Shown here: positions 29,492 through 45,079 of the stretch, piece by piece
Position numbering within the stretch: the first letter of the stretch is position 1
How the letters are laid out: the number at the start of each line of letters is the position of its first letter
Translations under genes and position numbers: made by a program
From: Streptomyces kanamyceticus
Lineage (GTDB): Bacteria > Actinomycetota > Actinomycetes > Streptomycetales > Streptomycetaceae
Assembly: GCF_008704495.1 (NCBI RefSeq)
Contig: NZ_CP023699.1
Location: 4,154,001-4,218,000, forward strand
DNA length: 64,000 nt
Reading direction: 5' to 3'
Notes under the pieces: model-generated
What the model saw: the letters and a program-made list of their open reading frames with translations, nothing else
What the model was told of the DNA's origin: nothing
Database searches by the model: none

Positions 29492-30610
29492 ATGACACCA
29501 CCGCCGACGCCCCAGCCGGACCCACAGGGCCCCGCCGACCCGACGCCGCCACCGGCCTATCCCCAGGAGCCGCAGTACCCGGGCACCCCGGCAGCCCCAG
29601 CCGCTCCCTCGTATCCGCAGGAGCCTCAGTACCCCCAGGAGCCCTACTCCCCACCCCAGCCGCCCCAGCCCCACCCCCACGAACTCACCCTCGACCAGCG
29701 CCGAGTCCACCTCGCCGAGCGCCAGCGCGGCGCCGACGCCGCCGCCATCGGCGGGCTGTTCCTCCACGTGCCGAACTTCCTCTGCAGCCTGGTGATCGTC
29801 GGCATGGTCGCGCTGTTCCTGGGCGGGATCGGCCTGATCCTCGTCCTGCTGTGGCTGCTGAGCGGACTGCTGATCTTCAATCGCGCCGCCGAGGGCGTCA
29901 TCGCCCGCCACCTGCTGCGGCTGCGCTACCCGACCCAGCAGGAGCTCGCCCGCCTCCAGCCGGTCTGGCACGAGGTCACCGCACGCGCGGGCGTCGAAGG
30001 ACGTACGTACCAGCTGTGGATCGAGGACAGCGACGACCTGAACGCGGTGGCCGCCGCGGGCCACATCGTCGGCGTCACCCGCTTCGCCGTGGACCGGCTG
30101 CCCTCGGGCCAGCTCGCCGCCGTCCTCGCGCACGAGCTCGGCCATCACATCGGCGGCCACTCCTGGTCGACCCTGCTCGGCTACTGGTACGCGCTGCCGG
30201 GACGCCTCGCCTGGCGCGTGGTGCGCGGCGCCGCCGCCGGGGTCCGCCGCTTCTCCGGCTGCCTGTCCTGCTTCGGGGCGGGGCTCATCATCATGGTGTT
30301 CGGCGGCCTGGTCGCCGCCACCGTCCAGACGCTCTACGGCCTTCCGTTGCTGCTCCTCGTCATGCCGTACGCCATCGCCGCGACGGGCCGCCGCGCGGAG
30401 CTCCGCGCCGACCAGCAGGCGGCGGCACTCGGCTTCGCGCCGATGCTCGTCGAGGTCCTCGACCAGATGGAACGCGCCGAGCACTCGGCACTCCCCCTCG
30501 GCACCCACGCGGGACACCAGCAGGATTCGCGGGCCCGGCTCCTCGCCTCGCACCCCGACCACCACACCCGCCTGCACCACCTGCAGCCCTACCTGCGGCC
30601 GCGGGCCTGA
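29492..30610 (+). CDS. M48-type membrane zinc metalloprotease with Pro-rich N-terminus
   Basis: A 372-residue membrane protein. Residues 1-60 are Pro-rich with PQEPQYP repeated. A hydrophobic hairpin spans about 90-130. The zinc site HELGHH is at 214-219, with a likely third ligand in ELRADQQAAALG (about 303-313), the Glu-x3-Asp element of M48/HtpX-like enzymes. A further hydrophobic region lies at about 258-298. Such enzymes cut membrane or damaged proteins. Last gene of the plus-strand locus, 27 bp after the PycTM-like gene, converging on rpoC across a strong terminator. Confidence 0.82.
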   Translation: MTPPPTPQPDPQGPADPTPPPAYPQEPQYPGTPAAPAAPSYPQEPQYPQEPYSPPQPPQPHPHELTLDQRRVHLAERQRGADAAAIGGLFLHVPNFLCSLVIVGMVALFLGGIGLILVLLWLLSGLLIFNRAAEGVIARHLLRLRYPTQQELARLQPVWHEVTARAGVEGRTYQLWIEDSDDLNAVAAAGHIVGVTRFAVDRLPSGQLAAVLAHELGHHIGGHSWSTLLGYWYALPGRLAWRVVRGAAAGVRRFSGCLSCFGAGLIIMVFGGLVAATVQTLYGLPLLLLVMPYAIAATGRRAELRADQQAAALGFAPMLVEVLDQMERAEHSALPLGTHAGHQQDSRARLLASHPDHHTRLHHLQPYLRPRA

Positions 30611-30617
30611 CAACGCC

Positions 30618-30658
30618 GAAGGGCGGTCACCCCGTCCACAACGGGGTGACCGCCCTTC
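30618..30658. terminator. bidirectional terminator between the M48 gene and rpoC
   Basis: Perfect 18 bp inverted repeat (30618-30635 and 30641-30658) around a CCACA loop, 7 bp after the M48 gene stop and 26 bp after the rpoC stop. It can serve both converging transcripts; T/A-rich flanks are short. Confidence 0.85.
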
Positions 30659-30683
30659 AACTCAAGCGACTCGCTTACTCCGC

Positions 30684-34583
<3,900 letters not shown>

Positions 34584-34644
34584 TTGTCGTCAATCCCTCT
34601 TTCGGGGTCGTGTCTCAATCATGGTCTGAACGGGTCCGGGGAGA

Positions 34645-34671
34645 GCCGGCCGGATACGAGATCCGGCCGGC
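34645..34671 (-). other. intercistronic hairpin between rpoB and rpoC
   Basis: An 11 bp perfect stem (34645-34655 and 34661-34671) with an ACGAG loop, just after the rpoB stop and 60 bp before rpoC. There is no T-run, so an RNA-processing or stability role is more likely than termination. Confidence 0.6.
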
Positions 34672-34678
34672 CAACCCG

Positions 34679-38164
<3,486 letters not shown>

Positions 38165-38327
38165 GAGGGGGTCCTTCCGAGGGCTCGGACTCACTACGCG
38201 CGTACCGGTCCCAAGCGGGACACAGAGACAGACTTCCCAGGTCAGGGAAGGATCGGTCCACAGTGCTCAAGCATGGGCATGCCCCTGGTGACGGGCAGGA
38301 GGCAGCTAACAGGCAGCGCAAAGGGTC

Positions 38328-38356
38328 AGTGTAGCCACTAGGCCCACTGATGTCCA
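38328..38356 (-). promoter_or_regulatory. rpoB promoter (proximal)
   Basis: Minus strand: TGGACA (38351-38356), 17 bp spacer, TACACT (38328-38333). The leader to the TTG start would be about 155 nt. It suggests that rpoBC has its own promoter in addition to read-through from rplJL. Confidence 0.6.
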
Positions 38357-38485
38357 GTGCGGGTTTTTGAAGACCCTCGTTGTTCTCAACCCCTGCTGCA
38401 AGCCACGCCCTCGATGCACATCGATACTGCCCTCTTCGCCGCCGATCCATGCCTCGGATCCGGATCGTTGTGACGACGCGTCCTG

Positions 38486-38514
38486 AGAATTGCGCGCTGC
38501 GTGCGGTTCGTCAA
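38486..38514 (-). promoter_or_regulatory. possible rpoB promoter (distal)
   Basis: Minus strand: TTGACG (38509-38514), 17 bp spacer and AATTCT (38486-38491). The -35 is good and the -10 is poor. It would lie about 320 nt upstream of rpoB in the 574 bp rplL-rpoB gap, which otherwise holds no recognisable gene. Confidence 0.35.
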
Positions 38515-38642
38515 GGCCCCCCTTGCCCGGACTTGGCTCTGGGATCGTCACCGTCACGGGGCGTCCCGAGGCACAACGAAGATCACCATACTCGTCGGGA
38601 CCGACATCGCAAGGCACCCGTGGCGGGAGTGCCCGAGAACGC

Positions 38643-38680
38643 CGAAAGGCGACCACCCACTTGGGTGATCGCCCTTCGGT
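38643..38680 (-). terminator. hairpin downstream of rplL (partial terminator)
   Basis: Long imperfect stem (38643-38659 with 38664-38680) containing G-U/mismatch positions, starting about 60 bp after the rplL stop. Position and shape fit the attenuator commonly found between rplL and rpoB, which lowers RNA polymerase expression relative to L7/L12. Confidence 0.6.
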
Positions 38681-38738
38681 ACGCACGCGTTACAGCGCGA
38701 GAGCCTTACGGCCCGGAAGAGTCAGACGACTCTCGAAG

Positions 38739-39122
38739 TCACTTGACCTCGACGGAGGCACCGGCGCCCTTGAGGGACTCGGCAGCCTTCTCGGCGGCCT
38801 CCTTGGTGACCTTCTCGAGGACCGGCTTCGGGGTGCCGTCGACGAGGTCCTTGGCCTCCTTGAGGCCCAGGGAGGTGAGCTCGCGCACGACCTTGATGAC
38901 CTGGATCTTCTTCTCGCCGGCGCCGGTGAGGATGACGTCGAACTCGTCCTGCTCCTCGGCAGCCTCGGCCGGGGCGCCCGGGGCACCGGCGGCGACGGCG
39001 ACGGTGGCCGCGGCGGCGGTGACGTCGAACTTCTCCTCGAAGGCCTTCACGAACTCGGAGAGCTCGATGAGGGTCATCTCTTCGAACTGCGCGAGCAGGT
39101 CGTCCTGGGACAGCTTCGCCAT
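38739..39122 (-). CDS. rplL: 50S ribosomal protein L7/L12
   Basis: Stalk protein, present in several copies per ribosome, that recruits translation GTPases. The 127-residue product has the N-terminal dimer helix ([20 protein letters not shown]), an Ala-rich hinge and the C-terminal domain [20 protein letters not shown] with [20 protein letters not shown]. It lies 108 bp downstream of rplJ. Confidence 0.98.
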   Translation of the reverse strand: MAKLSQDDLLAQFEEMTLIELSEFVKAFEEKFDVTAAAATVAVAAGAPGAPAEAAEEQDEFDVILTGAGEKKIQVIKVVRELTSLGLKEAKDLVDGTPKPVLEKVTKEAAEKAAESLKGAGASVEVK

Positions 39123-39230
39123 GGTGGCGTCCTTCCACTAATTCGGCTGGTGCCGGGTGTACATGAAGGCGGGCGTACGTTGGGCCCGCTGTGACCGTCG
39201 CCTCAGGCGGCGGTCAATGTGCGAGCCGAA

Positions 39231-39761
39231 TTACTCGGCACCGCCCTGCTCGGCCTGCTTGGCACGAAGCGCCTCCGCGGTGCGGACGAACTTCGACGGC
39301 AGCGCCTGGAAGAGCTGAGCAGCCTGCGACTGCTTGCCCTTGAACGCGCCGGCCAGCTTGCTGAGCAGAACCTCGCGGGACTCGAGGTCCGCGAGCTTCT
39401 TGAACTCGTCGGCGGACAGCGCCTTGCCGTCAAGGACACCGCCCTTGATGACGAGGTTGGGGTTCTCCTTGGCGAAGTCACGAAGACCCTTCGCCGACTC
39501 CACCGGGTCACCGGTGACGAAGGCGACCGCCGTCGGACCCGTGAACAGGTCGTCCAGCGTGTTGATCCCGGCCTCGTTGGCCGCGATCTTGGTCAGCGTG
39601 TTCTTCACCACGGCGTACTCGGAGTTCTCACCGAGCGAACGGCGCAGCTGCTTGAGCTGGGCCACGGTGAGACCCCGGTACTCGGTCAGCACGGCGGCGT
39701 TCGAGCTGCGGAACTTGTCCGTGAGCTCGGCTACCGCGGCAGCCTTGTCGGGCGTCGGCAT
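39231..39761 (-). CDS. rplJ: 50S ribosomal protein L10
   Basis: Anchors L7/L12 dimers to 23S rRNA. The start chosen is ATG at 39761 (176 residues, [20 protein letters not shown]) with GGAGG upstream; in-frame codons further upstream run through the leader hairpin. The L10 core [20 protein letters not shown] is intact and the C-terminal helix that binds L7/L12 follows. The leader carries an attenuator-like hairpin. Confidence 0.97.
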   Translation of the reverse strand: MPTPDKAAAVAELTDKFRSSNAAVLTEYRGLTVAQLKQLRRSLGENSEYAVVKNTLTKIAANEAGINTLDDLFTGPTAVAFVTGDPVESAKGLRDFAKENPNLVIKGGVLDGKALSADEFKKLADLESREVLLSKLAGAFKGKQSQAAQLFQALPSKFVRTAEALRAKQAEQGGAE

Positions 39762-39810
39762 AGAGCGTCGGCCTCCTTCCGGGTGATGAGGACCGCTCAG
39801 AAGGGGCTGG

Positions 39811-39844
39811 GAAAAACAGAACGCCCCGGCGCGGGCGCCGGGGC
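39811..39844 (-). terminator. attenuator-like terminator in the rplJ leader
   Basis: Minus strand: a 10 bp perfect G+C stem (39823-39832 and 39835-39844; in practice 8-9 bp with a small loop) followed by GTTCTGTTTTT, a classic intrinsic terminator, 50 nt before the rplJ start. Because the likely promoter lies upstream at 39983-40012, it sits inside the transcribed leader, fitting L10-mediated attenuation. Confidence 0.7.
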
Positions 39845-39982
39845 ATGAGCTCGACCGAACAGAATCCGGGAGCACTTCCACAGTCACCTACGCGGGTCGT
39901 CCGCAGTCATCAGCGGATCCTTCGGCCACCGCACACTCTTGCGAGCACACGGCAACGACCAGCGGTCTTTGGCTTCTGTGGA

Positions 39983-40012
39983 AGCGTACGCGAACGGGTC
40001 CGCGACAGGCAA
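39983..40012 (-). promoter_or_regulatory. rplJ-rplL promoter
   Basis: Minus strand: TTGCCT (40007-40012), 18 bp spacer, TACGCT (39983-39988), the same -10 as the rpsL promoter. It begins immediately after the upstream lipoprotein gene and gives a leader of about 215 nt, room for an L10-binding structure. Confidence 0.65.
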
Positions 40013-40018
40013 ATCCGG

Positions 40019-40873
40019 TCAGCCCTGGAGGCCCTTCATCTCCTCGCCGAGGTCCATGACCAGCTTCTTCGGCGGGGCCTCGACGTGCACCGGCTTGTTG
40101 TAGTCGAGGAAGGTGACGGTCATGTCGAGCGCACCCTTGTCGGCCTTGCCGCGGGCGCGGAACTGCTTGGTGTGGTCCTCGCCGTCGACCCACAGGTCCA
40201 TCGTGAGCTTCTTGATGCCCATGTCCTCGTACTGCTTGATGCTCTTCTCGCGGCGCTTCTGGGTCGCCGCGTCCCCGTCCTTGGCGAGCTTGTGCAGCTG
40301 GTCGAGGCTGACCGTGCCCGTGTAGCGCGTGGTCTCGACGCCGCCGACGGACTCGCTGCCGACCTTCTTGAGGTCCTTGGAGCCGGTCAGGAGCGTGGAC
40401 TGGTCGGCCGGGTTGTTGTCGGCCTGCCCGGAGAGCGAGCTGGCGGGGGACTTCCCGCCCTTCTCGCCCAGGCTCTTGGCGTCGAACTTGATCCAGCTCT
40501 TGCCGTCCATCTCCTTGGCGGCCGCCGCGCCACCGCCGAGGTAGAGCGCGCCACCGACGAACCGCATCTCGACCTTGTCCGGGCCCTGGTCGGGCGCGGA
40601 CATCTTCATCCGCATGGCGAGCGGCTTGGTGCTCATCGCCGCGTCGGCCTGGACCCGCCCGTCCCCCGGGACGCTGCCCTTCATCCGGAACGTGAACGAC
40701 GTGAGGTCCTCGGTCTTGGCCGCGGCCTTCTTCACGGCCGCCGCGGGCGCCATGTCCGCCCCCGCCTTGTCGGACTTCTCCGACCCGCAGCTGACCGCGC
40801 CGCCGGCCAGCAGCACGGCCGCCAGCGCCGCGCCAGCGGTTCTCTTGCGTCCCCCGCGTACAGAAAAACTCAT
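40019..40873 (-). CDS. lipoprotein, LppX/LprG-like (paralogue 1)
   Basis: A 284-residue secreted lipoprotein. The signal peptide is basic then hydrophobic (RKRTAGAALAAVLLAGGAVS) with the lipobox Cys at about residue 29. After a charged linker the mature part has repeated beta-type segments and ends TFLDYNKPVHVEAPP, like the LppX/LprG family of mycobacterial lipid-handling lipoproteins. It shares order and motifs (GVETTRYTGTV, MDLWVDGEDH) with the neighbour at 40990, so the two arose by duplication. Substrate unknown. Confidence 0.8.
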   Translation of the reverse strand: MSFSVRGGRKRTAGAALAAVLLAGGAVSCGSEKSDKAGADMAPAAAVKKAAAKTEDLTSFTFRMKGSVPGDGRVQADAAMSTKPLAMRMKMSAPDQGPDKVEMRFVGGALYLGGGAAAAKEMDGKSWIKFDAKSLGEKGGKSPASSLSGQADNNPADQSTLLTGSKDLKKVGSESVGGVETTRYTGTVSLDQLHKLAKDGDAATQKRREKSIKQYEDMGIKKLTMDLWVDGEDHTKQFRARGKADKGALDMTVTFLDYNKPVHVEAPPKKLVMDLGEEMKGLQG

Positions 40874-40989
40874 GACCCCACCCCTAGGAACATTTGATCC
40901 AATTTGCTTCGGTGGAGATTACCCGAAGGAAAGCCGTGATTCCTCCGGGTTGTCCGGTGGTGGGGTCCTAGGCCGACAGCCGGCGCGTA

Positions 40990-41892
40990 CTACGCCGCGG
41001 GCTGCTGCTGCTTCATCAGGTCCTTGAAGCTCACGGTGTCCGAGGCCGCGGGCTTCGCGACCGACAGCGGCGTGCCGTAGTCGGTGTAGTAGGCGGTCTG
41101 CTGGAAGGGGCCGTTCTTCGTGTCGGCCTTCTCGATCTTCTTGACCAGCAGATCGTCGTCGTTGACCCAGATGTCGATCTGCTCGGTGCTCATCCCGGCC
41201 TGCTCGAACTGCTTCTTCAGCTCCGCCGACTTCGCGTCGTCGAGGTTCGCGCTCTTCTTCGTGAGGTCCGTGACGTCGACCGTCCCCGAGTAGTGGGTCG
41301 CCTTCACCCCGCGGACCTTCTCCTCGCCCACGCGCTTCACGTCGCCCGAGGCCAGCAGCATCTTCACCGACTGGTTGGGCGTCGCGTTCTGCATCTGGTC
41401 CTTGAAGACCTCACCGGCCGCGCCGCTCATCTCGGCGAGGGTGTCGTAGTCGTACTCCACCCAGTGCTTGCCGCCACCCGCCTGGGCCGCGAACTTGGGC
41501 CCCATGTTCGCGTAGAAGCCGTTCTTCAGATAGCGGTAGTTGATCTTCGACTGGCCGAGCTGCTCCATCTGCTGGGCCTGCGTACCGCCGGTGAAGCTCA
41601 CCGTGACGTCACCCGTGATGCCGTCGGACCAGCCCATGACGCCGTCCATGTCCATGGTCGACTGGGTGCCCATGGTGGTCGTGCCGTCGACCTTGGCGGT
41701 GTCGGCCTTGTCCGTGGACGTCTCGATGGTCTTCAGGGCGGCTATCGGGCTGACCTTGATGCCGCCCTCCTTCGCGCCGCCGTCCGCCTTGTCGGAGCTC
41801 TTGGAATCGCCCGAACCACAGGCGGCGAGCCCGGTCAGTGCGGCGGCCACCGCTATCGAGAGACCGGCGCGTCGCATGGTCGTGCTGTTCAT
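40990..41892 (-). CDS. lipoprotein, LppX/LprG-like (paralogue 2)
   Basis: A 300-residue lipoprotein. The signal peptide (RRAGLSIAVAAALTGLAACG) has a standard LAAC lipobox. Aligned segments with its neighbour include GVKATHYSGTVDVTDL and IDIWVNDDDLL, and it ends YTDYGTPLSVAKPAA. Both probably bind a hydrophobic ligand at the outer membrane face, by analogy to LprG. They sit between rplA and rplJ, a position usually short in other bacteria. Confidence 0.8.
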   Translation of the reverse strand: MNSTTMRRAGLSIAVAAALTGLAACGSGDSKSSDKADGGAKEGGIKVSPIAALKTIETSTDKADTAKVDGTTTMGTQSTMDMDGVMGWSDGITGDVTVSFTGGTQAQQMEQLGQSKINYRYLKNGFYANMGPKFAAQAGGGKHWVEYDYDTLAEMSGAAGEVFKDQMQNATPNQSVKMLLASGDVKRVGEEKVRGVKATHYSGTVDVTDLTKKSANLDDAKSAELKKQFEQAGMSTEQIDIWVNDDDLLVKKIEKADTKNGPFQQTAYYTDYGTPLSVAKPAASDTVSFKDLMKQQQPAA

Positions 41893-41978
41893 CTAGTCCC
41901 ACCCCTTGGCAATCGTGGTGAACCTGCACGCTAGCGCAGGCCTCTGACAGGCGTTACTGCGAAGGCTCACGGGAACGA

Positions 41979-42017
41979 GGACGGGCCCCGCACCTCGAAA
42001 GGTTGCGGGGCCCGTCC
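41979..42017 (-). terminator. terminator after rplA
   Basis: Perfect 14 bp inverted repeat (41979-41992 and 42004-42017) starting 36 bp after the rplA stop. It ends the secE-nusG-rplK-rplA unit before the lipoprotein genes. Confidence 0.8.
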
Positions 42018-42052
42018 AACAGAACGCGTGCGCGACGCGGCTGCCGTCAATG

Positions 42053-42775
42053 TCAGACGGCGGCCGGGTCCTCCTCGACGAGGAGGTTGCGCGTGCGGTT
42101 CGAGTCCAGCGGAATGCCGGGGCCCATCGTGGTGGCGATGGCGGCCTTCTTGATGTAGCGACCCTTGGCGGCCGACGGCTTCAGACGGAGGATCTCCTCC
42201 AGGGCCGCGGCGTAGTTCTCCACCAGCTTGGTGTCGTCGAAGGACACCTTGCCGATGATGAAGTGCAGGTTCGAGTGCTTGTCGACGCGGAACTCGATCT
42301 TGCCGCCCTTGATGTCGTTGACAGCCTTGACGACATCGGGGGTCACGGTGCCGGTCTTCGGGTTCGGCATCAGACCACGCGGACCGAGCACGCGGCCGAG
42401 GCGGCCGACCTTGCCCATGAGGTCCGGGGTGGCGACGACGGCGTCGAAGTCCAGGCGACCCTTGGCGACCTCGTCGATGAGCTCGTCGGCGCCGACGATG
42501 TCGGCCCCAGCGGCTTCCGCGGCCGCAGCACGGTCACCGGTCGCGAAGACCAGGACCCGGGCGGTCTTGCCGGTGCCGTGCGGGAGGTTCACGGTGCCGC
42601 GGACCATCTGGTCGGCCTTGCGCGGGTCGACGCCCAGACGCATGGCGACCTCGACGGTGCCGTCGAACTTGGTCGAGGAGGTCTCCTTGGCGAGACGGAC
42701 GGCCTCGAGCGGGGCGTACAGCTTCTCCCGGTCGATCTTGGCGTCCGCAGCGCGGAGAGTCTTGCTGCGCTTCAC
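42053..42775 (-). CDS. rplA: 50S ribosomal protein L1
   Basis: L1-stalk protein and, in many bacteria, translational repressor of rplKA. The start is GTG at 42775 (240 residues, (M)[20 protein letters not shown]) preceded by AGGAGC. The signature [20 protein letters not shown] is complete. It lies 86 bp downstream of rplK. Confidence 0.97.
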   Translation of the reverse strand: MKRSKTLRAADAKIDREKLYAPLEAVRLAKETSSTKFDGTVEVAMRLGVDPRKADQMVRGTVNLPHGTGKTARVLVFATGDRAAAAEAAGADIVGADELIDEVAKGRLDFDAVVATPDLMGKVGRLGRVLGPRGLMPNPKTGTVTPDVVKAVNDIKGGKIEFRVDKHSNLHFIIGKVSFDDTKLVENYAAALEEILRLKPSAAKGRYIKKAAIATTMGPGIPLDSNRTRNLLVEEDPAAV

Positions 42776-42861
42776 TTCTGCTCCTGTGGGTTCAGGTATG
42801 GAGTCGTGGTGCGGGCCAGCGCGTGGCCCTACCACTGAGAAAGGTCAGACGGAGGGGAGTC

Positions 42862-43296
42862 TCAGCCCTCGACCGTGATGCCCATGGAACGGGCGGTGCC
42901 GGCGATGATCTTCGACGCGGCGTCCAGGTCGTTGGCGTTGAGGTCTTCCATCTTGGTCGTCGCGATCTCACGGATCTGCGCCTCGGTGACCTTGGCGACC
43001 TTGGTCTTGTGGGGCTCGCCAGAGCCCTTCTCGACACCAGCGGCCTTCAGGATCATCTTGGCGGCCGGCGGCGTCTTGGTGATGAAGGTGAAGGAGCGGT
43101 CTTCGTAGACCGTGATCTCCACCGGGATCACCCAGCCACGCTGCGACTCGGTCGCGGCGTTGTACGCCTTGCAGAACTCCATGATGTTGACGCCGTGCTG
43201 GCCCAGCGCGGGACCGACCGGCGGGGCCGGGTTGGCGGCACCAGCCTGGATCTGGAGCTTGATAAGCCCCGTGACCTTCTTCTTCTTGGGAGGCAT
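42862..43296 (-). CDS. rplK: 50S ribosomal protein L11
   Basis: GTPase-centre protein; in Streptomyces it is linked to RelA activation and thiopeptide sensitivity. The 144-residue product has the N-terminal Pro-rich loop [20 protein letters not shown], where thiostrepton-resistance changes arise; it looks wild type. The C-terminal rRNA-binding domain ends [12 protein letters not shown]. Confidence 0.98.
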
Positions 43297-43392
43297 TGCT
43301 CTCTCCGGGTCCTAGTGAGAGTTTTCAGCCAACCATCCGGTCATCCGGATGGAGGCATACCGCACAACGATAACGGGTATAGTCGTGCAGCT

Positions 43393-43437
43393 AAAAACCG
43401 AGCAGGTCAGACCGGCTTTCGCAGCCTGTCTGACCTG
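43393..43437 (-). terminator. terminator after nusG
   Basis: Minus strand: a 10 bp stem (43428-43437 with 43403-43412) extended by an inner AGGC/GCCG pairing, followed by CTCGGTTTTT. It is 36 bp after nusG and separates secE-nusG from rplK. Confidence 0.8.
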
Positions 43438-43472
43438 GTCGGAAGCGGGTGTTCCAGAGGACGCCGGGAAGG

Positions 43473-44354
43473 CTAGTTCTTCTGGATCTGGTCGAAGCTG
43501 AGCTCGACCGGGGTCTCTCGGCCGAAGATCTCGACGAGGCCCTTGACCTTCTTCGAGTCGGCGTTGATCTCGTTGATCGTCGCCTGCAGCGTCGCGAACG
43601 GGCCGTCGGTGACGGTGACCGAGTCGCCGACCTCGAAGTCCAGGACCTGGACCTCGACCTTGCGCTGCGGAGCGGGCTTGCCCTCGGCCTCCGCGGCCTC
43701 GCGGGCGGCCTTCTCCTCGGCCTCAGGGGCGAGCATCTTGACGATCTCGTCCAGGGTCAGCGGGTACGGGTCGTAGGCGTTGCCCACGAAGCCGGTGACG
43801 CCGGGGGTGTTGCGGACGACGCCCCAGGACTCGTTCGTCAGGTCCATGCGCACCAGCACGTAGCCGGGGAGCTTGTTCTGACGGATCGTCTTGCGCTCGC
43901 CGTTCTTGATCTGGGCGACCTCTTCCTGCGGCACCTCGGCCTGGAAGATGAAGTCCTCGACGTTGAGCGAGACGGCGCGCTGCTCGAGGTTGGTCTTCAC
44001 GCGGTTCTCGTAACCCGCGTACGTGTGGATGACGTACCACTCACCGGGGAGGGTGCGGAGCTCTTCGCGCAGGGCGACGATCGGGTCGACCGGCTCGGCC
44101 TCCTCGACGGGCTCGTCCTCGGCGGACTCCTCGTCGGCGACCTCGGCGGCAGCGGCCTCGTCCTCTTCGGACTCGGCGACGGCCTCGGCGTCGCCCTCCA
44201 GGTGCATGGCAGCCTCTTCGGCGGGCTCGCCCGCGGCAGCGTCGGCGGCCTCGGCCTGATCCGGCGCCGCGGCGTCCGCCGCCTCGACGATGTCGAGCTG
44301 GTCCTCCACGGACTCCGCCGACTCGATGGCGTCGTTCAGGTTCGGGTCAGACAC
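43473..44354 (-). CDS. nusG: transcription termination/antitermination factor NusG
   Basis: Links RNA polymerase to the ribosome or Rho. Streptomyces-type, 293 residues: about 110 residues of acidic, Ala/Glu-rich N-terminal extension precede the NGN domain ([40 protein letters not shown]), then a linker and a C-terminal KOW ([20 protein letters not shown]). The start is GTG at 44354. It lies 77 bp from secE. Confidence 0.97.
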   Translation of the reverse strand: MSDPNLNDAIESAESVEDQLDIVEAADAAAPDQAEAADAAAGEPAEEAAMHLEGDAEAVAESEEDEAAAAEVADEESAEDEPVEEAEPVDPIVALREELRTLPGEWYVIHTYAGYENRVKTNLEQRAVSLNVEDFIFQAEVPQEEVAQIKNGERKTIRQNKLPGYVLVRMDLTNESWGVVRNTPGVTGFVGNAYDPYPLTLDEIVKMLAPEAEEKAAREAAEAEGKPAPQRKVEVQVLDFEVGDSVTVTDGPFATLQATINEINADSKKVKGLVEIFGRETPVELSFDQIQKN

Positions 44355-44431
44355 GGTGGCTGCTTCTTCCTGGATACAGAGGGGTGGAACGCGCGAAATG
44401 GGCGCCGGGAACGGCGCCCTTCGCTCTCGGC

Positions 44432-44719
44432 TCAGCCGAAGATGTACTTGACAGCGTGGCTGAAGCCATAGTCAATCACGGTCACAAGACCGATCATGAT
44501 GACGACGAAGACGATCACCACTGTGGTGTAGGTCGTCAGCTGACTGCGAGTCGGCCAGACAACCTTACGGAGTTCCGCGATGATCTGGCGGTAGAAGAGC
44601 GCGAGACGACCGAAGGGGCCCTTCTTGCCGCGCTTGCCGCCCTTGCGGGCCTTCTTCTTCGACTCCTGCGCCTCGTCCTGGGCATCAGGCATGTCGATGG
44701 AGCCCACGGCGTCCGTCAC
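44432..44719 (-). CDS. secE: preprotein translocase subunit SecE
   Basis: Small membrane subunit of the Sec translocon. The 95-residue product has a Lys-rich cytosolic region, then the conserved [20 protein letters not shown] before a single membrane span. The start is GTG at 44719. The tRNA-Trp/secE/nusG order is conserved in actinobacteria. Confidence 0.96.
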   Translation of the reverse strand: MTDAVGSIDMPDAQDEAQESKKKARKGGKRGKKGPFGRLALFYRQIIAELRKVVWPTRSQLTTYTTVVIVFVVIMIGLVTVIDYGFSHAVKYIFG

Positions 44720-44827
44720 TCGTCCTCACCTGATTCCGGGTCGTGGCCGTGCCGCGCCCGGTATGAGCCGCACGGCGGTGCAATGCAGTACGTACATGCG
44801 CACACATCCTGGCGAAGGAGTGTGTAG

Positions 44828-44900
44828 CAGGGCCGGAGGGACTTGAACCCCCAACCGCTGGTTTTGGAGACCAGTGCTCTACCAATTGAGCTACGACCCT
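44828..44900 (-). tRNA. tRNA-Trp (CCA)
   Basis: A 73-base cloverleaf: 7 bp acceptor stem (AGGGTCG/CGGCCCT), D-arm GCTC...GAGC, anticodon arm CTGGT/ACCAG with CCA in the loop, and T-arm with GGTTCAAGT-type loop. Discriminator base G. The 3' CCA is not encoded. It lies 108 bp upstream of secE and can be co-transcribed with it. Confidence 0.95.
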
Positions 44901-44982
44901 TTGTTTTCCCCAACCTACCGCATCCGCCCATGTGCACGGAGTGCGTTGAGAGGAGCGGCCGGTGAGGGCCAACGAGCAGTGA

Positions 44983-45012
44983 GTGTACGTGGTCCGCGGC
45001 CCTCCGTCGAAC
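44983..45012 (-). promoter_or_regulatory. promoter for tRNA-Trp/secE
   Basis: Minus strand: TTCGAC (45007-45012), 18 bp spacer, TACACT (44983-44988), about 75 bp upstream of the mature tRNA 5' end. The TACACT matches the proximal rpoB -10. Confidence 0.55.
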
Positions 45013-45079
45013 AGCTTCGGATCCGATGCTCCGGGAAACCCGTGTGCCGGGGGTCTTCGGGGTCTGGAACGATGGGGTG

